Positions 8,401 through 13,524 of a DNA stretch of 13,524 nt are shown here, piece after piece; the first letter of the stretch is position 1; every line of letters begins with the position of its first letter. Source of the DNA: Rhodospirillaceae bacterium (GTDB lineage: Bacteria > Pseudomonadota > Alphaproteobacteria > MPNO01 > UBA2964); NCBI GenBank assembly GCA_002712335.1, contig PATI01000071.1:1-13524 (forward strand), given 5' to 3'. The position numbers and the translations under genes are program-made. A model generated the notes under the pieces. That model saw nothing but the letters and a program-made list of their open reading frames with translations. It was not told the DNA's origin and searched no databases.

Positions 8401-9055
8401 ACCCCCATACCAACTACCACCTTTACGGGATGTAATTGCCAACTTTGACCTCAGTGCAAAACACTCCCTAGGCCAAAATTTTCTGCTTGATCTGAATTTA
8501 ACACGACGGATTGTACGTGAAGTAGGAAACCTGAAAAATCAAGTTGTACTAGAAATTGGGCCTGGGCCAGGAGGACTTACCCGTGCTCTTCTTGAAACAG
8601 AGGCAAAAATGGTTTTTGCCATTGAAAGAGATCAAAGGTGCGTAGCTGCACTTTCTTATTTGAATGTTTATTTCCCAGGTAGGTTAAGGGTTATAGAAGC
8701 TGACGCACTTAATTTTGATTTACTCGAAGTTATAAAAAAAAGCAAAATAACAATTGTGGCTAACCTTCCTTACAATATCTCGTTACCAATTCTCATTAGT
8801 TATCTTAAGAAAATCAATAAAATAAATAGTATGACGCTTATGTTTCAAAAAGAAGTAGCGGACAGACTAACAGCAAAGCCCGGCACAAAAACCTACGGAC
8901 GTATAAGCGTTATCGCACAGTGGCTTTGCATCGTTGAAAAAAAACTTTCTATTCCTCCTAAAGCATTTGTGCCGCCGCCAAAGGTGCACTCCAACATAGT
9001 AAAGTTTACACCCAATTGTCTGCATCCTGATCCAATTTTGTTTCAAGCCATGTAA
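8384..9055 (+). CDS. rsmA: 16S rRNA dimethyladenosine transferase RsmA/KsgA, truncated by an in-frame TAA
   Basis: RsmA uses S-adenosylmethionine to dimethylate two adjacent adenines in the 3-prime hairpin of 16S rRNA, a late step of 30S assembly. Visible motifs, numbered from TTG 8384: SLGQNFLLD (28-36), SAM-binding EIGPGPGGLT (57-66), catalytic NLPYNIS (127-133), FQKEVADRL (154-162) and FVPPPKVHS (195-203). Reading stops after 223 codons at TAA 9053-9055, yet the expected C-terminal sequence continues in the same frame (next entry), so this product lacks the C-terminal helical domain. No ATG is available. TTG 8384 places about 10 residues before LPPLR as in homologues and overlaps pdxA by 17 bases; TTG 8336 is the longer alternative. 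Neither has a clear ribosome site. The family call is secure; whether the gene is functional is open. Confidence 0.85.
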   Translation: MLHKNKPPYQLPPLRDVIANFDLSAKHSLGQNFLLDLNLTRRIVREVGNLKNQVVLEIGPGPGGLTRALLETEAKMVFAIERDQRCVAALSYLNVYFPGRLRVIEADALNFDLLEVIKKSKITIVANLPYNISLPILISYLKKINKINSMTLMFQKEVADRLTAKPGTKTYGRISVIAQWLCIVEKKLSIPPKAFVPPPKVHSNIVKFTPNCLHPDPILFQAM

Positions 9056-9241
9056 ACAGTCACAGCCGCTGCTTTTGGCCAAAGGCGGAAGATGTTAAAA
9101 AGTTCTTTGAAGTCTATTTTTCATAACCCCATAGATATATTAAATTCTGCAGAAATTGACCCTTCTGACCGTGCCGAAAGACTCAAAGTTGATGATTTTT
9201 TTAAAATTTCTGAATTGTATGTGAAATCAAAAAAGATTTAG
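9056..9241 (+). pseudogene. rsmA: Detached C-terminal segment of rsmA downstream of the in-frame stop
   Basis: Sixty-one codons directly after TAA 9053-9055, in the same frame, end at TAG 9239-9241. They translate to the normal RsmA C-terminal domain, starting TVTAAAFGQRRKML, where FGQRRK is a conserved family motif, and later EIDPSDRAERLKVDDFF. Joined through the stop, the gene has about 285 codons, the usual RsmA length. A single base change (for instance GAA to TAA) would explain the break with no frameshift. No independent start or ribosome site is seen, so it is not a separate gene. It ends 5 bases from the convergent gmk stop. Confidence 0.8.
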
Positions 9242-9246
9242 TGGAA

Positions 9247-9885
9247 TCAATAACCTTCTTGTAACCTTTTCACAAAATCTGATAGACCCACTTGACGCTG
9301 ACGCCTTAAACGCTCTGCCATTAGTATTGATTGTACCCTGCCAACACTAACTTCTATGTCTTCATTAATTATTATAAAATCATACTCTGCCCAATGACTC
9401 ATTTCGTCTGCGGCCCTAGCCATTCTAGTTTCTACGACTTCGTCGGAATCTTGTGCGCGTTGATTTAATCGGCGATAAAGTTCATCAGTTGAGGGCGGAA
9501 GAATAAAAACCCTTACTAAATCGTCGCCGGCTACTTCACCCAGCTGTTGTGCACCCTGCCAATCAATATCAAATATTACGTCAGAGCCATTAGACAGCGC
9601 TTCTTCAACTGATGCCCTCGGTGTTCCATAATAGTTGTCGAAGACTTTGGCATGTTCGAGAAATTCATGGCGATTAACCATAAGGTTAAATTCTGTCGGA
9701 TCTACAAAATTATAATCGGAACCATCTTCTTCACCGGGACGCATTGGTCGGGTGGTAGTCGATATTGACATTGATAAATTACTATCTCGCTCTAGTAATA
9801 AGCGGGAAATGGTCGTTTTACCGGCCCCAGAAGGTGACGACAGGACTAGCATCAATCCTCTTCGTTCTATTCTAAATGCTGACAT
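9247..9885 (-). CDS. gmk: Guanylate kinase (Gmk)
   Basis: Cytosolic nucleoside monophosphate kinase making GDP from GMP and ATP, essential for GTP and dGTP supply. The protein has 212 residues, the usual length. The P-loop SSPSGAGKT is at 16-24. The GMP-binding signature runs from TTRPMRPGE (43-51) through DYNFV (57-61), followed by FDNYYGTPR (82-90), FDIDWQGAQQL (105-115) and the lid arginines near 139-156. It starts 12 bases after the yicC stop on the same strand, so the two are co-transcribed, as is common in proteobacteria. It converges with rsmA over only 5 bases, with no hairpin terminator visible between them. Confidence 0.97.
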   Translation of the reverse strand: MSAFRIERRGLMLVLSSPSGAGKTTISRLLLERDSNLSMSISTTTRPMRPGEEDGSDYNFVDPTEFNLMVNRHEFLEHAKVFDNYYGTPRASVEEALSNGSDVIFDIDWQGAQQLGEVAGDDLVRVFILPPSTDELYRRLNQRAQDSDEVVETRMARAADEMSHWAEYDFIIINEDIEVSVGRVQSILMAERLRRQRQVGLSDFVKRLQEGY

Positions 9886-9897
9886 ATTATCCTCAGT

Positions 9898-10782
9898 CTA
9901 TTCTATGTTTTGGACCTGCTCACGCATTTGCTCTATAGAAGCCTTTAAATCTAACCCTACACGGGTCAAGTCCAAATTAGAAGATTTAGAACAAATCGTA
10001 TTTGCCTCCCGGTTAAACTCTTGACAAAGAAAATCTAATTTTCGACCCAGAGGAGATCCTTCTCTGAGCAATACACGTGCACCTTTTATGTGCGCTGACA
10101 AACGATCTAGTTCCTCTTGCACATCGGCTTTGACTACAAGAATTGTAACTTCCTGTGCTAAACGCTCTTCGCTTAACTCAGGATTTTCAAAATTAAGAGA
10201 TTGTATTTTTTTCATTAGTCGTTCTTGTAAAAGCTCTCTTTGTGTACTTGTAATTTCACATGCGTTTTTGATAAATCTTTCAATACAATTTAAATGGTTC
10301 ACAACACTGGAATATAAATGTTCTCCTTCATCAGCTCTTCTTTTTACTAGTTGATTAATAGCTTTTTTCAACTCCCGCAAACTAACATTTTCTATAGCTT
10401 TTCTTTGCTCCTCAGACTCTACCTCCCTTATCTCTATGATCCCTCGTATCGATAACAAACCGTCGACGTTCGGTGAGGGAATACTGTGGGTAGCTGAAAT
10501 TTCTTTTCCAGCATTTATCAATTTTTCAAGTACAGGGGTATTAATCGTTACGTCTTGTCCTTTTATTGTTTTGTTCAAAGTCAGGCTTCCAAAAATATTT
10601 CCGCGGCTCAATTTATTTGCCAACAAACCCTTTAATTTTGTCTCCATGCACTCCATGCCTGCCGGTAAGCGAAGTTTTATATCTAAAGAGCGTGCATTCA
10701 CACTTTTTAGCTCCCAAACCCACGAAAAGTCACTTTCCGCACCCTCAACACGCGCAAATCCTGTCATACTAGATACAGACAC
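9898..10782 (-). CDS. yicC: YicC/YloC family endoribonuclease
   Basis: Member of the widespread YicC family, shown in E. coli and other bacteria to be an endoribonuclease involved in RNA decay. The protein has 294 residues (E. coli 287). The N-terminal domain opens with SMTGFARVEG (5-14), the family signature. The C-terminal domain (about 205-294) contains GRKLDFLCQEFNREANT, followed by CSKSSNLDLT and the closing SIEQMREQVQNIE, all characteristic. The GTG at 10780-10782 is chosen because AGGA lies 7 nt upstream (minus strand, 10793-10790); an internal ATG five codons later would cut into the signature region. It leads the yicC-gmk pair and has its own promoter candidate. Confidence 0.94.
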   Translation of the reverse strand: MSVSSMTGFARVEGAESDFSWVWELKSVNARSLDIKLRLPAGMECMETKLKGLLANKLSRGNIFGSLTLNKTIKGQDVTINTPVLEKLINAGKEISATHSIPSPNVDGLLSIRGIIEIREVESEEQRKAIENVSLRELKKAINQLVKRRADEGEHLYSSVVNHLNCIERFIKNACEITSTQRELLQERLMKKIQSLNFENPELSEERLAQEVTILVVKADVQEELDRLSAHIKGARVLLREGSPLGRKLDFLCQEFNREANTICSKSSNLDLTRVGLDLKASIEQMREQVQNIE

Positions 10783-10792
10783 TTTTACATCC

Positions 10793-10806
10793 TAATCTTT
10801 AGATTA
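10793..10806. promoter_or_regulatory. Perfect dyad overlapping the yicC ribosome site
   Basis: TAATCT (10793-10798) and AGATTA (10801-10806) are exact reverse complements around a two-base centre. The dyad lies between the yicC promoter candidate and the start codon and touches the AGGA ribosome site at 10790-10793. It could be a repressor site for one or both divergent genes. The arms are short and AT-rich, so chance cannot be excluded. Confidence 0.3.
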
Positions 10807-10816
10807 AATTTGGAGC

Positions 10817-10845
10817 ACTATAAGTGTCATATTTATTTGCAACAA
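10817..10845 (-). promoter_or_regulatory. Candidate promoter for yicC-gmk
   Basis: On the minus strand TTGTTG (10845-10840) and TATAGT (10822-10817) are separated by 17 bases. The -10 box matches TATAAT at 5 of 6 positions and the -35 box matches TTGACA at 3 of 6. The implied transcript would start near 10810, giving a leader of about 28 bases before GTG 10782. Seen by eye only. Confidence 0.4.
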
Positions 10846-10865
10846 GGCTAAGGAATAATGTTTAA

Positions 10866-11624
10866 ATGAAACCCAAATCAGTACTTATTAACGGTGCATC
10901 AAGCGGGATAGGCGCAGCTCTTGCATTGGAATACGCAGACAAAGGTATATTTTTAGCTCTATCAGCGAGAAACTTAGATAGATTAGATCTCATTGCAAAT
11001 AACTGCCGAAAAAAGGGAGCTTCTGTTGAAATTAAAATACTCGATGTAACTAAAAGTAAGGCGATGATGGAGTGGATATCAGAGATTGATGAACGTGTTT
11101 GTCTGGACCTTGTAATTGCCAATGCTGGAATAGCTGGAGACAGATTTGATTATGGACAAGCTATTAATTTAACTCGCATGATTTTTAACACTAACATAGA
11201 AGGTGTCTTAAATACCGTCATACCGGCCCTAAACTGCATGGAACAAAGAGGAAGCGGCCAAATTGCAATTATGAGTTCTCTAGCTTCGTTTAGAGGTTTC
11301 TATGGAGCACCATCATATATAGCCACTAAGGCGGCGGTAAGAATTTGGGGGGAAGGCCTTAGGGAACGCTACAAAGAAAAGGGAATAAAAGTCTCTGTTA
11401 TATGCCCAGGATTTGTAAAAAGTCGAATTACGGAAAAGAATTTATTCTGGATGCCTCTTCTGATGTCAGGTGAGAAGGCCGCTAAAATTATCCGTCGAGG
11501 CCTTCATAAAAACTATCCACGAATTGCTTTTCCCAGAAGAATGTATTTTATCGCATTGGCATATAGCTTATTGCCAACATTTTTAGCTAACCTCTTAACC
11601 CCTAAAATACCACAAAAAGAATAA
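10866..11624 (+). CDS. Classical short-chain dehydrogenase/reductase (SDR), substrate unknown
   Basis: NAD(P)-dependent oxidoreductase of 252 residues with a Rossmann fold. The glycine motif is NGASSGIG (9-16). R35 in SARN after the second strand suggests preference for NADP(H). D60 (LDVT), NAG at 86-88, and the catalytic tetrad N110, S138, Y151 and K155 (YIATK) are all present, then PG at 181-182. The last 30 residues are partly hydrophobic (about 227-246), suggesting membrane contact, as in lipid- or steroid-acting SDRs. I cannot name the substrate. AGGA at 10851-10854 is 11 nt from the ATG, rather far; a three-codon ORF at 10858-10869 lies between and overlaps the start. The gene is divergent from yicC and convergent with mltG, so it stands alone between fabF-mltG and yicC-gmk. 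Confidence 0.88.
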   Translation: MKPKSVLINGASSGIGAALALEYADKGIFLALSARNLDRLDLIANNCRKKGASVEIKILDVTKSKAMMEWISEIDERVCLDLVIANAGIAGDRFDYGQAINLTRMIFNTNIEGVLNTVIPALNCMEQRGSGQIAIMSSLASFRGFYGAPSYIATKAAVRIWGEGLRERYKEKGIKVSVICPGFVKSRITEKNLFWMPLLMSGEKAAKIIRRGLHKNYPRIAFPRRMYFIALAYSLLPTFLANLLTPKIPQKE

Positions 11625-11655
11625 CTCCACAGAATAAAAAAATACAATTTTTACC

Positions 11656-12651
11656 TCAATTAGCCGTGCGTTTCTTTTTGCGCCAATTCACTACGTTGCG
11701 AATATGTTCCTTAAGTGTAGAAGCAAATGCGTGACCACCCAATCCATCCGCAACGAAATAAAAATAAGGCGTTCTTTCCGGCATTATGGCGGCTTTAATT
11801 GATTCTAAACCCGGATTACATATAGGATTAGGAGGTAATCCTTTATGGACATAGGTATTAAATGGTGAATTAAAATTAAGGTCCTTTTTCAATAATGCTC
11901 TCTTGAGAAGACTCCTACCCATAGTGATACTGTAAACAACAGTAGGATCAGACTGCAAACGCATTCCGGACCTCAAACGATTATGAAATACTCCTGAAAC
12001 AATTAAACGCTCTTTATTTTTTGCGGTTTCTTTTTCAATTATTGACGCCAAGACCATTGCCTCTGCAGGAAATTTCAACGGACTATTTTCTGGACGTTTC
12101 AACCAAGCTTTTTTTAGTTCTTGATCTAGTTTTTCACGCATTCTTTTTACTATCGACAAGCGTGTATTTCCATAAGAATAGAAATAAGTTTCTGGTAGCA
12201 AGGTACCCTCCTGCCAAAATTCGTTGGGAACCTCTCCAATAAGCCCTGGTGCCGAAAAAATTATATTTTTAATTTGCTTTCCAGTTAATCCCTCTGCAAT
12301 GGTAAGACGTCGTTTGACAGTCGGTCCGGAAGAGATCACTAACGCTACCTTGTTAATACTTGAATTCGGTTGAAATTTAAACTCTCCAGCCAAAAGTTTT
12401 TTATCCAAACCTCTGTAAAAACTCCAGAGTCGAAATAAAAACGCATTTTGGATTACTCCTTTTTCTTCAAGATGTGTAGATATCTTCTGGAGCCCACTAC
12501 CCTTTTTAATTATAAGTATTTTTGCCTCTTTAAGGGGTCCTTGATAGTTAGCGTAATATTTTAAAAGACCTACTAGCCCGAAACTAAGACCAAGTACGAT
12601 GCCAGCTAGGGCAAACAGATTTAGGTTTAGAATCCCAAAAATATTTTTCAG
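11656..12651 (-). CDS. mltG: Endolytic murein transglycosylase MltG (YceG), apparent CTG start
   Basis: Inner-membrane lytic transglycosylase that cuts nascent glycan strands and so acts as a terminator of peptidoglycan polymerisation. Read from CTG 12651 it has 331 residues (E. coli 340): a short N-tail, one membrane segment at about 8-30, a LysM-like part, then the catalytic domain with [17 protein letters not shown] (catalytic glutamate near residue 206) and [13 protein letters not shown]. The reading frame upstream is closed by TAG at 12663-12661, and no ATG, GTG or TTG occurs until TTG 12408, which would delete the membrane anchor. CTG overlaps the fabF stop as CTGA, replacing the usual ATGA arrangement. 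ATT 12642 is another possible rare start. It converges with the SDR gene over 31 AT-rich bases without a hairpin. Confidence 0.9.
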   Translation of the reverse strand: MKNIFGILNLNLFALAGIVLGLSFGLVGLLKYYANYQGPLKEAKILIIKKGSGLQKISTHLEEKGVIQNAFLFRLWSFYRGLDKKLLAGEFKFQPNSSINKVALVISSGPTVKRRLTIAEGLTGKQIKNIIFSAPGLIGEVPNEFWQEGTLLPETYFYSYGNTRLSIVKRMREKLDQELKKAWLKRPENSPLKFPAEAMVLASIIEKETAKNKERLIVSGVFHNRLRSGMRLQSDPTVVYSITMGRSLLKRALLKKDLNFNSPFNTYVHKGLPPNPICNPGLESIKAAIMPERTPYFYFVADGLGGHAFASTLKEHIRNVVNWRKKKRTAN

Positions 12652-13524
12652 CTTATTTCTCTAAAAACAAGTGTAGCATTTGTGCCCCCGAAACCAAAAG
12701 AATTAGACATTGCAATCTTGACTGAACGCTCTTTGGCCTGGTGGGGAACCAAATCAAGATCACAGCCTTCAGAAGGGTTATCTAAGTTTAAAGTCGGAGG
12801 GACCACATTATCTCTAATGGACAATATAGAAAAGATTGCTTCTACAGCTCCAGCAGCACCTAATAAATGACCAATTGATGACTTCGTTGATGACATTGAG
12901 AGGTTATAAGCGCTGTCTTCAAACAAACGTTTTACCGCACCTAACTCTATCTCATCGCCTAAAGGAGTCGATGTACCATGTGCATTGATATAATCTACCT
13001 CATCATGGTTTAAACCCGCTCTTTGGAGTGCCATTTCCATAGCACGCGTCGCACCTGCTCCGTCTTCGGCAGGGGCTGTGACATGATGCGCATCACCTGA
13101 CAGTCCATAACCCACAATTTCTGCATAGATTTTTGCGCCACGTTGTTTCGCATGTTCGAGTTCCTCTAAAACTAAAACACCCGCGCCTTCACCCATAACA
13201 AACCCATCGCGGTCTTTGTCCCATGGTCGCGATGCAAATTTTGGTCTTTCATTAAACTTACTAGCAAGCGCGCGCGCAGCAGAAAAACCTGCTATACCAA
13301 GTGGACAGATTGCTGCCTCAGCACCTCCAGCTACCATCACGTCGGCGTCATTAAACTGAATTAATCTTGCAGCATCACCGATTGAATGTGCACCAGTGGA
13401 ACAGGCGGTAGCAACAGCGTGATTTGGTCCTCTGAAACCAAATCGAATTGATACCTGGCCGGACACTAAATTAATTAATGTGGAAGGGATAAAAAACGGA
13501 CTAACCCGACGGGCACCTTTCTCA
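12648..13524 (-). CDS. fabF: Beta-ketoacyl-ACP synthase II (FabF), N-terminus beyond window
   Basis: Condensing enzyme of type II fatty-acid synthesis: it elongates acyl-ACP with malonyl-ACP and makes the cis-vaccenate precursor. The frame is open to the window edge, beginning [14 protein letters not shown], so the first part of the protein is missing. All catalytic elements are present: nucleophile in [12 protein letters not shown] (cysteine codon 13401-13403), first histidine in [11 protein letters not shown], lysine and second histidine in [16 protein letters not shown], and the gating loop NSFGFGGTN near the end. The TGA at 12650-12648 overlaps the mltG start, so the two genes are co-transcribed. 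fabF-mltG is a common alphaproteobacterial pair, usually preceded by acpP, which would lie beyond the window. Confidence 0.96.
   Translation of the reverse strand, partial: EKGARRVSPFFIPSTLINLVSGQVSIRFGFRGPNHAVATACSTGAHSIGDAARLIQFNDADVMVAGGAEAAICPLGIAGFSAARALASKFNERPKFASRPWDKDRDGFVMGEGAGVLVLEELEHAKQRGAKIYAEIVGYGLSGDAHHVTAPAEDGAGATRAMEMALQRAGLNHDEVDYINAHGTSTPLGDEIELGAVKRLFEDSAYNLSMSSTKSSIGHLLGAAGAVEAIFSILSIRDNVVPPTLNLDNPSEGCDLDLVPHQAKERSVKIAMSNSFGFGGTNATLVFREIS

Noticed and set aside
10436..10795. A 119-codon open frame on the + strand
   Set aside because: Antisense shadow of yicC, which carries clear family signatures on the minus strand.
11625..11655. Possible bidirectional terminator between the convergent SDR and mltG genes
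   Set aside because: Only 31 AT-rich bases with no GC stem. Likewise the 5-base gap between rsmA and gmk holds no hairpin.
1..13524. Search for CRISPR arrays, insertion sequences, tRNA/rRNA genes, phage or defence genes
   Set aside because: Nearly every base belongs to recognisable housekeeping genes. No regularly spaced repeats, transposase-like frames or cloverleaf candidates were seen by eye.

Overview
The window is a stretch of chromosomal core genome from an AT-rich Gram-negative bacterium, most likely an alphaproteobacterium and possibly a free-living marine one. The assignment rests on three observations. The gene order pepA <> lptF-lptG-lptD-surA-pdxA-rsmA > < gmk-yicC with fabF-mltG nearby is typical of that class. 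The protein flavours match, for example a SurA ending in an RRYxRDLR-type tail and an LptD with an SPCxxCP motif. The genome is AT-rich with tight gene packing. I cannot name the genus from sequence alone.

Layout: 1-1302 (-) is pepA (leucyl aminopeptidase), cut by the window start. 1303-1620 is the divergent control region between pepA and the lpt operon. 1621-9055 (+) is a compact operon: lptF and lptG (inner-membrane permease of the LPS export machine), lptD (outer-membrane LPS translocon), surA (periplasmic chaperone that helps LptD and other barrels fold), pdxA (pyridoxal phosphate synthesis) and rsmA/ksgA (16S rRNA dimethyltransferase). The lptD-surA-pdxA-rsmA core matches the enterobacterial order, here joined to lptFG and without apaGH. 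rsmA has an in-frame TAA, and its conserved C-terminal coding continues in the same frame to 9241. From the other side come yicC-gmk (-, 10782-9247), converging on rsmA. 10866-11624 (+) is a classical short-chain dehydrogenase, divergent from yicC. 11656-12651 (-) is mltG (endolytic murein transglycosylase), and 12648-13524 (-) is fabF (beta-ketoacyl-ACP synthase II), cut by the window end.

The genes form an envelope-biogenesis neighbourhood: fatty-acid elongation (FabF), peptidoglycan strand termination (MltG), LPS transport (LptF, LptG, LptD) and outer-membrane protein folding (SurA). Nucleotide, vitamin, rRNA-modification and RNA-decay housekeeping genes (gmk, pdxA, rsmA, yicC) are interleaved. 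I see no mobile element, CRISPR array, tRNA, rRNA or defence system, and no evidence of a new biological system. The points worth a second look are the nonsense codon in rsmA, an apparent CTG start for mltG overlapping the fabF stop as CTGA, paired cysteines in LptD and SurA, and small regulatory-looking structures in the two divergent intergenic regions.
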